Below are positions 1 to 10,443 of a DNA stretch of 64,000 nucleotides, piece after piece. The notes under the pieces were generated by a model, which searched no databases, had not been told where the DNA came from, and saw only the letters and a list, made by a program, of their open reading frames with translations. Source of the stretch: Cycas panzhihuaensis (lineage: Eukaryota; Cycadophyta); contig CM041465.1 of assembly GCA_023213395.1 (NCBI GenBank), positions 204,111,741 through 204,175,740 of the forward strand. Direction: 5' to 3'. Each line of letters begins with the position of its first letter. The first letter of the stretch is position 1. The translations under genes and the position numbers were made by a program.

Positions 1-140
1 ATGAATGTTTATTAAAGGTAGAATTTGAAATAAATAGAAAAATACATGAAAATTTCCTAACTTCTAATTTTCCCCCCTATCCCAACCCTCACCCCTATCC
101 CCTTCCCAACCATATATCCCCCAAAATCAATCTGGGAGAT

Positions 141-940
141 ATGGCCAATCTTCCTTCTAACCGTGAGGAAAATCCCACTCTTACCCTTACATTGGGTCAA
201 ACAACCGAGGTAAAAATTCCTTCCCTTACTTCAACCCCCCTTGATATCAACTCTCCAAATTCCCTCTTAGCCAACCCGCCAAGTGAAAGTGAGATAAAGG
301 GAAATCTCAAAGAGCTAAATGCAATACTACCCCAAATGGACCCATAAGAATCTCATCCTACAAACTTTATACCAGAAGATAAGACAGACTTGCAAAAGAA
401 CATGCCCATATTCCTAGGAGATAAGATGTAAAGCACTAACCATCTGATTCATTGCATGGAACATTGGTTGCAATTTAAGATTTTCAACAAAACTCAATGG
501 GTTTCTAATTTTGTGTTTACCTTACAAGACCAAGCATGGTGGTGGTACCTAGCCCACCACCATATCCTTAGAACATGGAGTGAATTACAATCTGCATTTC
601 GATTGAGATTTGATCCACCCCAAGGCCTACTCATTTCAGGATTTTTGATAGGGGAGTGTCCCAACCAACACCTTATCAAATGTAAATGCTTATGGAAACA
701 CTAGAGTATCCCCAAATTTCACTGGAGTCATTTATCCATTCACATGTTAGGCACATTAGCAAAGAAATGGTCCCTAAAACAAGAACAAATTAGGGTTGTA
801 TCTTGGGACCAGTTAGAGCATTCATTTGTGAAAACATTTTCTTACTCTTCAGATAATAAGGTGATACATAAAGTATTAAGAAGCATAAGGAACATTAGTA
901 TGGAAGTTGAAAATAATATCATGTCAATTGAAAACATTAT
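141..940 (+). pseudogene. gag: G1 gag remnant
   Basis: An open stretch from 141 to 347 is followed, after stops, by a retrotransposon-gag segment at about 405-905. It shows the pattern FLGDK ... HWLQFKIF ... TLQDQAWWWY ... TWSELQSAFRLRFDP, which is the hallmark of the plant gypsy capsid domain that forms virus-like particles. At least two frame breaks are needed to read through. No zinc knuckle and no DSG-type protease is visible before the RT begins at about 1130. The stretch at 940-1130 is a charged E/K-rich linker, so the nucleocapsid/protease part appears deleted. Confidence is high for gag, low for the exact limits. Confidence 0.7.
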
Positions 941-1129
941 GGATACAAAAAACAATGAGAATGAGGAGGAGGAGGAGAAGGAGAAAGAAGTTCCTAACTT
1001 TCCTCCAAAATACACAGAGTTGAAGTATGAACAACGGGATATAGAAGAGACTCCTAGCCATGAGCTAAGAGAAAAGAATCAGATACAACGAGAGGAACCA
1101 AGAACAACCCAAATCAACCTCAATACCGA

Positions 1130-1514
1130 ATCTGAACCAAAAAACATTACCATGCGGTATTATTGGGATGAAAAGATTGTGGTAGAAGCACAAGCCCTCT
1201 TTGAGGAACACAAGGATGTATTTGCATGGTCATACAAAGACCTTAAGGGAATTCCACTAAAATTGGAGTACACCACATCAATCTAATTGAAGGGGCAAAA
1301 CTAGTAAAGCAAAGACCTTACAGAATGAATGCTCATTACAACGAAAAAGTCAAGGCAAAGTTGGACAAAATGCTCAAAGCAAGCTACATTTATAAGATAG
1401 AGTATAGTGATTGGGTAAGCCCAATAGTAGTAGTCCCAAAGAAAAACGGAAAAATCTGGGTCTGTGTAGATTATCGACAACTCAACAAAGTAACTAAAAA
1501 GGATCCATTTTCCC
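1130..1514 (+). pseudogene. pol: G1 reverse transcriptase, N-terminal part (split by LINE)
   Basis: The stretch begins with the pre-RT sequence EHKDVFAWSYKDLKGIP, followed after a frameshift near 1285 by the RT core start (WVSPIVVVPKKNGK, then VCVDYRQLNK). It ends at KKDPF, exactly where the LINE insertion begins. The matching downstream half resumes at 4255 with the same target bases. In gypsy elements this domain copies genomic RNA into DNA inside the particle. The catalytic FDD-type motif would lie beyond the break and is not clearly preserved. This is a broken gene. Confidence 0.8.
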
Positions 1515-1529
1515 TAGATTATCTTGTCG

Positions 1530-2605
1530 AACCAGGATGGCTTTGTCTAGGGAAGACAGATTATGAATGGTATAGTTGTTGTTCACGAAACGTTACACTC
1601 AACCCAGGTGAGGAAGAAGCCCAGTATGCTTATAAAAATTAATCTATTGAAAACCTATGATAGAGTCTCATGGGATTGTCTTATGGAGTGTATTAAAGCC
1701 TTTGGGTTCAGAAAGGTTTGGTGGGAATAGATGCATTTGTGCATATCCAAACCGCAATACTCTATTATCATTAACGACTTATCCTCGAGTTTCTTCCTGG
1801 GTCTTAGAGGGTTGAGAGAAGGAGATCCCCTATCTCCTTACCTATTCATAATCATGGCTGAATTGCTGGGTAGGGCCACAGAGGAGGCTAGAAGAATGGG
1901 AGTAAGTAACGGGGTGAAGCCTACCTCTGGTATCGATAATGTCGTGCACCACCAGTTTGTCGACGATAATATCTTCTTAGGGAAAGCAGCGGTAAGGGAA
2001 GCTCACAGCTTCAAGGAGGGCCTGGAAAGTTTCAAGAAGGCCACTAATCAAAAGATAAACCTCAACAAAAGTAGTGTTTTTTTCATAAACACGTTGAAGA
2101 GCACTCAAAGGAGGATCAACAATATTTTAGAGATGACAATTTGAAAGTTTCCCACCTCATACTTGGGTATGCCCTTGTTTGTGGGTAATATGACTAAGGA
2201 GATGTGGAATCCCCTAATAGGTAAGTTTCATAGAAAGTTGGCTAGGGGGAAGGGAGCTATCCTCAGCCAAGCCAGGAAAGTCCTTCTGGTTGCCACTTCC
2301 CTTCAGAGCATCATAGTGTACCTGATGTCCTTGTTCAAGATGCTGAGCTGGGTTTTAGCGGTGATGGAATCTATTCATAAGAGATTCCTCTAGTCCGGGG
2401 TGGAGGAGAAGGATAGGATTCACCTGGTGGGCTGGGACACGGTGTGCCTTCCAAAATGGGCAAGAGGTTTAAACCTTAGAAGACTCTCACTATTTAATAG
2501 TGCTCTGGTTGCAAAGACTGGCTAGCACTTGGTTAAAAAGGGTGGAGGTTTATGGGAAAGGATACTGACCCAAAAATACCTTTAGGGAGGGAATTTTTTT
2601 GATAT
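1530..2605 (+). pseudogene. LINE reverse transcriptase remnant
   Basis: Plant LINE RT landmarks appear in order: IVVVHETLHS, KTYDRVSWD (about 1650-1676), GLREGDPLSPYLF (about 1807-1845), the catalytic box HQFVDDNIFLG (about 1951-1983; the usual form is F(A/V)DD) and the downstream YLGMPL (about 2160). It then continues through SRKVLL-like and GWDTVCLPK segments. Several in-frame stops (near 1549, 1728, 2142, 2391 and 2521) and shifts interrupt it. Function in the family is target-primed reverse transcription; this copy cannot make a full product. The two Asp residues of the catalytic pair are still present. Confidence 0.85.
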
Positions 2606-2609
2606 AAAC

Positions 2610-3540
2610 TTGGTGCCTTCCCATGGATTCCCCATTCGGAGGAGCATTATGAAATCTAGAGAAATGTTAAAGAATGGGACGCATTGGAAGCTGGGAGATG
2701 GGAAATCCATAAGCTTTTGGGAGGATGTCCGATGCGGTGACTCGAAGCTTAATAGTAGACCTAACCAGGCCCCCCTACAAATCCGGTGTGAGAGGTGGTA
2801 CAGGAGAAAGGTGAAAGACTATTGGATAGGAAAGGGTAGACACAGATGTTGGAGGAGTTTCAAGGAGCTTGAGGGGGAGGTTGTCTCCCAGGAGAGGATC
2901 GAAGCCCTGAGAATGGAAATTGATAGGTGCTATATTCCAAAAAAGGAGGAAGTTGATCTTATGGTATGGTCTTCATCTCACTCGGGTGAATATTCTGTGA
3001 AGTAGGGCTATCACCATTTATGCCTTGAAAGGGGGGATAAGAGGAACCCACTTTTGGAAGGGGTCTGGAAACTCGACCTGTATCTAAAGATCGCGGTGTT
3101 CTGGTGGGTTTGTTTGAAAAATAAAATTCCTACTATTGATAACCTTAGGAAGAGGGGGTTCGTCATGCCAAAAAGGTGTGTTCTTTGCTGGGTCCAGGAG
3201 GAATCGATAGATCATATCCTCCTTCACTGTGTTTTCACTAGGAAAGTGTGGAGGCCGGTCCTGGGCATGTTTGAGATTCAATGGATGAACTCTGGGACTC
3301 TAGTGGAGCAATGGCTATCTTGGTGTAACCCCTTCAGGAGCGGATCCTTAATTAACATATGGCGAGTCACCCTCCTAGTATTGATGTGGAACCTATGGAA
3401 AGAGAGGAACAGGAGGGTCTTTCAAGATAGACAATATGACAAATATAGAATCTCCAGCATCATACATACGGAAATACGGGAGATAGGGAAGCCTAAAGAT
3501 GAAAATATGTGTTGACTCAGGAAAGCTCCATCCTAAAAAA
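2610..3540 (+). pseudogene. LINE C-terminal zf-RVT-like region
   Basis: Two long open pieces (2610-3005 and 3054-3515) are separated by one stop at about 3003. They contain THWKLGDGKSISFWED, the usual post-RT wording of plant LINEs, and later KRCVLCWVQEESIDHILLHC. That run of Cys and His residues (CX2C ... HX4HC) is the zinc-ribbon-like zf-RVT domain seen after plant LINE RTs. WNLWKERNRRVF near 3390-3425 is the standard segment before the RNase H. The domain is thought to bind nucleic acid. This call rests on motif wording only. Confidence 0.8.
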
Positions 3541-3589
3541 ATGGGGGATTAATCCCAAGGTCCAAAAGGAGCATAGAAGGGTTTGTTCC

Positions 3590-3990
3590 TGGGCCCCTCC
3601 GGGAGATTTGTGGTTTAAAATTAACTTTGATGGGGCCGCTAAAGGAAACCTTGGGGAAGTTGGGGGAGGGGGCACTTGTAGAGACTCTAAAGGGGGTCTT
3701 AAGTGGGCCTTTGCCGAATATTATGGTCAGCAAACAAACCATGGAGCTAAGATGGAAGCTACGATGAAAGTTGTGGATTTGGCTATTGAGCAAGGCCATG
3801 AGAAGACAATATTAGAAGGGGATTCACTAAATGTGATTAATCTCCTCAAAGGGACAATGGATCTAGACTAGAGAACAAGATCTTTAATCAGGGATACGCA
3901 AGAAATTCTGAAAGGAGTTGAAGCTGTTCAACTCAAACATACTTATAAAGAGGGCAACAAGGTGGCAGACAAGCTGGCAAATTGGGGGGT
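3590..3990 (+). pseudogene. LINE RNase H remnant
   Basis: Plant-type RNase H fold landmarks: KINFDGAAKGN (first catalytic Asp in NFDGA), then GAKMEATMKVVDLAIEQG (catalytic Glu region), LEGDSLNVINLL (second Asp) and, after a stop at about 3869, KEGNKVADKLANWG (final Asp in VAD). All four acidic positions are recognisable although one stop interrupts the frame. In plant LINEs this domain removes the RNA template strand. It lies just upstream of the 3' UTR and poly-A. Confidence 0.85.
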
Positions 3991-4240
3991 TACTCACAGA
4001 AGATCTATGGTCTGGGAAGAGGATCTTCTAGGGGACATTTTGAGGATGGTTGTGGAGGAGGGGGTCCAAGAGAGGTACCAGAGCTAGCTTCCGGGCTTGT
4101 TGGGGTAGGAGGTGTTTGTGGTGGTTTAGCTAGGCCATGGGCTTGTCATGGCCATTTTGTTTCGTTTATGCCTAAGGGCCATCTGATGTATAAGGTTGTG
4201 GGATCCTATTAAAACCCATATTAATTCTTTTACCTTACCC

Positions 4241-4266
4241 AAAAAAAAAAAAACGATCCATTTCCC
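4241..4266 (+). repeat. LINE poly-A tail and right target-site duplication
   Basis: An A13 run is followed by GATCCATTTCCC, matching GATCCATTTTCCC at 1502-1514. This fixes the LINE's right end and insertion orientation. Confidence 0.8.
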
Positions 4267-5345
4267 ATCCCTTTCCCAGAAGATGTACTAGAAATAGTGG
4301 GTGGAAAAGAAATTTGCTCCTTTACAGATGGATTCAATGGGTATAACCAAGTGAGCATCACACAAGAAGATCAACCCAAAACAACTTTTGTAACTGAATG
4401 GGGTACTTATGCTTATCGAGAATGCTTTTTGGACTAACGAATGCACCAGCAACATTCTAGAGAATAGTTTTCAAAAAATTAGTGGGAGAAGCCATTGCAG
4501 TATGACTGGACACTATATGGAATATTGAAAAACCATATAGAAAATCTTAGAACAAAGTTGCAAACATGTCGAAAAAATAAACCATGTTTAAATCTGGAAA
4601 AATGCACTTTCCTAGTACCCTTTAGCCACTATCCTACATTATCCTCAACCCCAAAACCGAAAGCAAATCAAAGGATTCTTGGGATTAACAAGCTACTATC
4701 ACAAGTTGTAAAAGGATATGCACAGATATCTGGACCCTTGGAGTACTTATTAAAGAAGGAAGCAGACTAGGAATGAGGACCAGAACAACAAAAAGCATTG
4801 AAAACCTTAAAACAAGCAATAGCTTCAGCACCTGTACTACGATTTCCCGATTAGAACAAAAAATTCCACGTGCATATCGATGACTCCCAGTTTGCCATCG
4901 AATATGTTCTAACACAACCAGTAGAGAATAATATAGACCGACCCATTTACTTTGCAAATCGAAAGTTAACCAGAGCAGAAAGGAACTATACGACTATGAA
5001 AAGAGAAAGGTTAGGATGCCTTACAAAATTTTCGGCACCATCTCCATCCAATCCCTCCATATTTTATGTGGATCATCAAGCATTGATGTACTTGGTCAAT
5101 GAACCACTATTAGAAGGTCATATTAGTCGATGGCTAATGTTATTTCAAAGTTTAACTTTCGAATTGTGGTAAAACCCGAGAAAGCCCACATTATCCCAGA
5201 CCAACTCTCTCAAATTCACAATGGCAAAAAAGTTGTAGGGGTACTTGATGACTTTCCTGATACAACACTCTTCAATATTGAGGAAGTCCCTGTCGAATGG
5301 TACCAAGACATCATAGAGTTCCTAATCACAGGACAATGTCCTTAA
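4255..5345 (+). pseudogene. pol: G1 reverse transcriptase C-terminal part and RNase H
   Basis: Reading resumes after the LINE with ICSFTDGFNGYNQV and FVTEWGTYAY, then LTNAPATF across a frameshift, and LEKCTF (about 4590). The catalytic YVDD/FDD box expected between them is not recognisable. The RNase H follows: KFHVHIDDSQFAI (about 4861; the usual Asp-Ala-Ser is degraded), RPIYFANRKLTRAERNYTTMKRE and FYVDHQALMYLVN. After one shift near 5140 the connecting segment runs to 5345 (FRIVVKPEKAHIIPDQLSQI). Several stops and shifts make it nonfunctional. Confidence 0.75.
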
Positions 5346-5349
5346 AACT

Positions 5350-6480
5350 TGGATAAAGTACAAAAAAGGAACTTGATAAGAAAAGCAAAACCCTACCAGT
5401 TGATCGGAGGAGAGCTATATAGACTTGGACCCGACAACATTTTACGACGTTGTATTCGACTATATGAGGTAGAACAAATAATATCCCAAGCTCACGAAGG
5501 CATATCATGAGGACGTACTGGCATAAAAAACACTCAAAGAAAAATACTAACAACTAGATTCTGGTGGCCAACCCTATTTGAGGATGTGAAGGACTAAGTA
5601 AAAAAGTGTGATTATTGTCAAAGGGTTGGGAAGCCAAAACCTAAAGACTTCAACCCTTTAAACCCGATCCTTCCCCTAGCACCGTTTGAAATGGGGTTTA
5701 GATTTTATCGGACCAATAAAATTGGCAGCACAAAGAATGCAAGCCAAATATATTCTAATCGCCACAAATTATGCAACCAAGTGGGTAGAAGCTAGACTAT
5801 CACGCAAAGTTGATGCAACCAGTACTGCTCGATTCCTATGTGAAGTTATTATAACAAGATTTGGATGTCCCATTGAATTAATTAGCGACCAAGGGGCCCA
5901 CCTCCTAAACGAAGCAGTCAGGGAACTAACAAAAACTTTTCTTATTTCCCATCATAAATCTGCTACACCTTATAATCCTCAGGCAAATGGACAAGCAGAA
6001 AGTTCCAATAAAATTCTAGAAAATTATTTACAGAAAATATGTGATGTCGAAAGATCTGATTGGGCAGAAAAGATACCCTCAGTACTATGGGTATTCCGCA
6101 TAACTTACAAGCAAGCAACAAGGCAGACTCCATTCAAACTAGTCTATGGGACCGAAGCCATATTACCTATTGAATTTCAAATTCCAAGCCTGAGAATAGC
6201 ATTGGCTTGCCAATTAGATGATACAGAGTCCTTAAGAGAACCTCTATGGCAATTGATCTAATTAGGTGAAGACCAACATAGAGCAGAATGATTACAAGAA
6301 GTAGAAAAAACAAGAAAAAAGGCATGGCACAGCTGCCATTTGAGAGTACCACAATTCAAAGGAGATCAAGTTTTATTATATGACAGCAAATTCCGCACTC
6401 ATCCAAGGAAGTTGAAACTCTAATGGTTATGACCATATATATCCTAATGGATCTACGCAATTACAACAGATAAATGGATA
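5350..6480 (+). pseudogene. pol: G1 integrase remnant (catalytic core largely open)
   Basis: A degraded HHCC zinc-binding region is followed by KKCDYCQRVGKPK (about 5605) and an open 191-residue core (5686-6261). The core keeps all three catalytic acids: Asp in GLDFIGP, Asp in LISDQGAH and Glu in NGQAESSNK. The N-terminal zinc region has stops and a shift just before the core. After 6261 a degraded C-terminal segment (HSCHLRVPQFKGDQVLLYDSK) reads through a frame change to about 6430. Gypsy integrase inserts the cDNA copy. The core is the best-kept part of G1, which may be chance. Confidence 0.85.
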
Positions 6481-7176
6481 TACACAGCCCACTCTAGTCA
6501 AAGGCAACAGATTGAATCTCTACCACCATTAGAGCACTATTCTAGTAGGAATCAACTGGATGTATATTATGAGTTGATTGAAGTTGCAGACAACAAAAGT
6601 TGTCTTAGTACCGAACCCAAGATTCTACACCAATGCATAAACAACAAGAAAAGTTACAAAAAAATTAAAGAATGGAAACAATCAACTATAACTCGCAAAA
6701 TCATATACTTAAGCAAGAGTTTTGGACAGAACAAAATACAAATCAGGCATTTGTTCCATAGAACTACACTATATGTTGCAAGTCTGGAATGCAAAGAGAA
6801 TGGATTAGTTAAAAAGAACTTAATAGACCAAGATACATTCTCAAATTGGAACAAAAATAGAACAAAACAGCTAAAAAGGACACAACAAATCAAGGATATA
6901 TTCCAAATCTAGAATGGAATGGAACGCGTTAGTAAAAATAGAACAAACAGACCAAAGTACAAGATACATTTCGAAAAGGGGATGCGAATGGAACATACCT
7001 AAAAGAAAAGGATAAAATAGTTGAAATTATACAACCATTCCACCAAAAGAACACATGTGAATGGACAGAGATCATGACCTAGACCTGGCACGGTATCAGC
7101 AAGTGATAAAGTGCCATGAAAAAGAAGGCAGTAAGCAAGCATTCCATCCTTCGTCCAAGATAGCAAACACACGGTT
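6481..7176 (+). other. G1 post-integrase spacer with a short open frame
   Basis: A Lys/Asn-rich open frame at 6574-6912 (112 codons) has no recognised domain and follows a fragment that may be the integrase tail. The composition is A-rich. I see no evidence that it is a real gene; it may be the degraded C-terminus of pol or untranslated spacer. Confidence 0.4.
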
Positions 7177-8370
7177 GTGATCTACATCCAAAATAGCAAA
7201 CGAACTAGGGTTGTAAGTCTTCTTGTATTTATTTTCAATATTAAACTTTCAATTGCCTACATTCCCTTCCTTTCTAGCCATAGGATGAAGATTGCAGGGA
7301 TCCAAAAAACCTATCTACCAAAACTCCAAGTAGAGTTCGAAGAATTATCACCTTCTTTCCAAGATAAGATTAGACAAGCAGGATGGGGAGATTTTATTCT
7401 GATACGTCCATTATACTGGGATTTTGAGCTTTATGGAACAGATTATAGTGGCTCTAAAAGCAAACATGGGGAAACTTGAAGTGAGTTCAAAAGTAATTCA
7501 TTCTGTTACAGGGTTATCAAAAGAAGGGGAAGTTTCGACAGCCACAAAAAGGTCTGAGGTGGATCGAGAAATTTGGACGCGAGAACTATGTAATCCTGAT
7601 ACCCAAGTTTATTCGAAAGGGATTAAAATTGCAGATATCCGGGATAGGAGGTTACAATGGGCAGCAAAAATCATGGTGACCAGGTTTCTTTCAAAACAAA
7701 AACACACTTATATTCTGAGGTATGATGCCCATATTATCATCGTTACGTGATGGGGTTTGGATAAATTGGTGTTAATTCCTTGCAAATAACATAAAGCAGT
7801 AGTTTGGAGAATTACAAACTCACCCCCTTCATCAACCATCATTGTAATTGGCCCTCCTGTTTCAACAATGGTTGGATGCTAAGCCCCCATGCTTGCCTAT
7901 CAAATCAGGGGAACCTACAATTAAAAAATGGATAAACGCCATGCCTACTACTACTCAGGATCCAGCACTGAAAAGACAAGTGAAGGCAGAAATGACCAAA
8001 ATTCTGAGATGGATTCAGCATAAACCAAGGACTTCTTTTCCTATGGGACAAAAACAAGTTAATAAAAAGGGCATCAAGTGAAGTAGGGAACAACTTGACG
8101 AAGAAATTGTACCTGAAGAATGGAAGATGGAGCCTCTGCTTACATTAGTGACTGAACCTGGAGAAGGTTATTCTCAACAACCCTTTAGGGAAAAAGGGAA
8201 ACAAATTATCCAACTTCTACAAGAGCTGGAGAAGGGTTATAAATCAAAGATTGCAGATTTGTAGGAGAAAATAAAGGAAAAGGATGCTCTTATAGCCACC
8301 TTGACTCAGATCAATGAGGAATTGCTCCGAGCTAATGAGCCACCATGGGAACTGGAATTGCAGGAATAGT
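7177..8370 (+). pseudogene. G1 additional coding-like region downstream of integrase
   Basis: A broken + strand frame runs through four open pieces (7177-7479, 7424-7750, 7848-8081 and then to about 8370). The start at MKIAGIQKTYLPKLQ (about 7287) lies after the pol gene. Readable parts include WTRELCNPDTQVYSKG, FQQWLDAKPP and LKRQVKAEMTKILRW. The last ~55 residues (IIQLLQELEKGYKSKIADL, a stop, EKIKEKDALIATLTQINEELL) have coiled-coil-like heptad spacing. I recognise no enzyme. Tat-lineage elements are known to carry extra reading frames beside gag-pol; placing this one there is an inference. Confidence 0.45.
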
Positions 8371-9317
8371 CCTAATTCAAGGAGGGAAGAGAAAGAAGAA
8401 TACAAAATTTTTTTGAAATTTTGAATTTAAGCAAGGATGCTCAACCATTTTTGTTGACCCCGGATAGATGTTACGATCAAAATCAATGCTTGTGCACCCA
8501 AAGGTAGGAATGTATGGTCAACTTTGGTTTAATACGACTAATAAATGTAGGAGAACTATTCAACAAACATTTGGTATGAAGAACAAACGTGAAACCAGTA
8601 AACACAGTAGGCAAAACAGTATGAATCCTGTCATAGGAACACACTACAGAGACAGAACGCATGCAGCACAGTCAAGGAATGCACAAGGAACGGTTGTGGA
8701 ATAGACAAGGCAAAAAGGAGCCATATGGATCAAACTGTATGGACGCACATGTGGACTAACTAAACAATAGAATGGTTTAACTTAGGTTTTGTTATGAAGA
8801 GATATGCATTAAGAAAAAGGGACAATTGTGACTCCTGGTCACAATCGTTCCTCAACAGGGACACATGGCCTATTTAAGCATGCCCAATCAATAGGATTGA
8901 TGTGAGAGTCGAGGAAAGTGATCTAGTTGGCCTAGTCTGGTATGGATAATCAACCCAGCATTGTATGGGAAGCACGATATGATGTAAACATTGATTACTA
9001 CTTAATGCAATTATAGAGTTACACAAAACTTATGTGCATGGATGTAATGATGAATGCATTATATTCTATTGTGTTTGTGATTATACCGTGGACTTATAAG
9101 GCATAATATAGTACATGAATGTGTATGTTGACCATAAGCACACCCTAAACTACAATGGAAACCTTGACAAGTGAATATCTCAATAGGATAGATATAAAGT
9201 CAACAAAATTGACAAATCTCTTCCAGTGCCTGAAAAATTACCATGGGGTCACATAATTTCTAAAATCGATCAAGAAAATAAAGTTGTATTTGCTCCCATG
9301 TTAGATCCTGTATTGTA
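8371..9317 (+). other. Putative G1 3' end / LTR region; no gene
   Basis: A purine-rich run (AAGGAGGGAAGAGAAAGAAG, about 8379-8398) could be a polypurine tract, and TGTTACGATC near 8468 could be an LTR start. There is no second LTR in the window to confirm either. From about 9190 to 9317 a short open + strand stretch ends at ...APMLDPVL and is unrecognised. Otherwise nothing is supportable. Confidence 0.3.
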
Positions 9318-10443
9318 ACATACCGGTACCATAATATGGCAAGTCCTCACAAAGTTGAAAAAACACTTGCTTTTATCTCCTCCACATCTAAGATCTTTTG
9401 AATCTTTAGCATGTTTGAAAATAATGTTAAATGGTCTCTAGGATCTCCTGATCCATCAAATTGCAAATTGCCAAAAGTTGCATTATTTTGTATAATTACA
9501 TAAGGAGTTGTAGGTTGGACCCCATCCATTGGTATTGGATTGCATGTTGGTCCTCCTAATGGTGGTACATTACCCCCCCCCCCCACCCCCAACCCTTTGA
9601 AACCTCTTCCTACCACAATTTTGGAGTTCACAATACTCCCTATTAGTCGATGACTGCCACTTTCTCCCATTAATGACTATATTGTTGTGCCTATTGTTTG
9701 AAATGGGCTACCTCCTCTAGGGTTTATAATATTCCCTATTGGTGGTTGACTGCCACTTCATCTGTCTAGAGAATTCCCTACTACACTTCCTACCTGGAAA
9801 GAGCTACCTCCTCTTAGAGGGGCATTGGTACCTAGCAATGGGTCGAACAAGATTGAACCAATAAATCTTTTGCGCATTCCTACGTACAAGAGGTTTTTGT
9901 GCTGAATGAAAGGGGTTGGCTCCTCTATGATGAGATGATCCAACCATCTATTGGAAGTGCTCCAATTTTCCACTGGCACGTGAATGCTCCCACTTTCAGA
10001 TGCATTAGGATTTGTTGACATATCTGTGTTTGATGATATTATTTGTTGGCTTCCTTCTCTTGCAAGGTCTTTCTCCAATGCACACCATTGATCTCTTTTT
10101 GAAATTCCTATGTCTATTCTTGTTTATGTTCCCACTTCTTTGAGTAAATTATTATCTTGAACTAGGGCTATTGTCTAGATGCATCTGTTTCTATAAACTT
10201 CATATCTTCTTTTATAACTTTTGGGGTCAGTTTTCTTTCTATAGTCAACCTTACAAGTGGTCTCCTCTTCACCGGCCTTCTTTGTGGAATAAAGAATCTA
10301 ACTCTGCGCATACCTCCTTGTGTCTTCTCGTTTGCCTAGTAGTCACTACGTTCTTGATGTGTTTCACTCTTCCTTGCGAAATTGTTCTTGGGTGGCATCT
10401 CCTAACCTCTAATGTCCATATTATCTTTGTGTCTTCCTCCTAG
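9318..10443 (-). pseudogene. gag: Minus-strand Ty3/gypsy gag fragment
   Basis: Two open minus-strand pieces (10078-9758 and 9670-9347) and their surroundings read as the N-terminal half of a gypsy gag. The clearest part is LQFDGSGDPRDHLTLFSNML, the classic capsid start of plant gypsy elements, followed across a stop by GLAILWY at about 9330-9345. The upstream part is rich in Ser/Asn/Gly and unrecognised. The fragment ends abruptly at about 9318, and no matching protease or RT follows on this strand. It is likely a truncated element or an edge of an insertion, unrelated in orientation to G1. Confidence 0.65.
9572..9590. repeat. Poly-C / CCCCA homopolymer run
   Basis: C12 followed by A and C5 inside the minus-strand gag fragment, where it encodes a Gly-rich stretch. 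Length may be unreliable in assemblies. Confidence 0.8.

Larger units (their letters stand above)
1515..4253 (+). mobile_element. 5'-truncated LINE (non-LTR retrotransposon) inside G1
   Basis: A LINE whose 5' end is lost within the RT domain. It carries the end of an RT, a zf-RVT-like Cys/His region, an RNase H and a short 3' UTR ending in A13 (4241-4253). The flanks match: GATCCATTTTCCC at 1502-1514 and GATCCATTTCCC at 4255-4266, a slightly decayed target-site duplication. The G1 RT reading resumes immediately after the second copy. The order RT, zf-RVT, RNase H is typical of plant L1-type LINEs. The absence of an endonuclease domain is explained by 5' truncation during target-primed reverse transcription. 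Many stops show it is old and inactive. Confidence 0.85.
1..9230 (+). mobile_element. G1: decayed Ty3/gypsy retrotransposon, Tat/Ogre-like; 5' end outside window
   Basis: A + strand series of gag, RT, RNase H and integrase remnants in gypsy order, interrupted by a LINE at 1515-4253. The RT has the wording typical of Tat/Ogre-type plant elements (DGFNGYNQV, FVTEWGTYAY) and no chromodomain follows the integrase. A further coding-like region lies downstream of the integrase (7177-8370), as some Tat-lineage elements have. No 5' LTR is visible at the window start, so the element is cut by the window edge. The 3' boundary is not resolved; 9230 is a working limit. Stops and frameshifts throughout show it is dead. 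Family placement is an inference from motif wording. Confidence 0.75.

Noticed and set aside
10171-10443. Plus-strand 90-codon Phe/Leu/Cys-rich frame
   Set aside because: Opposite to the minus-strand gag N-terminal region; composition reflects the complement of a Lys/Glu-rich coding strand.
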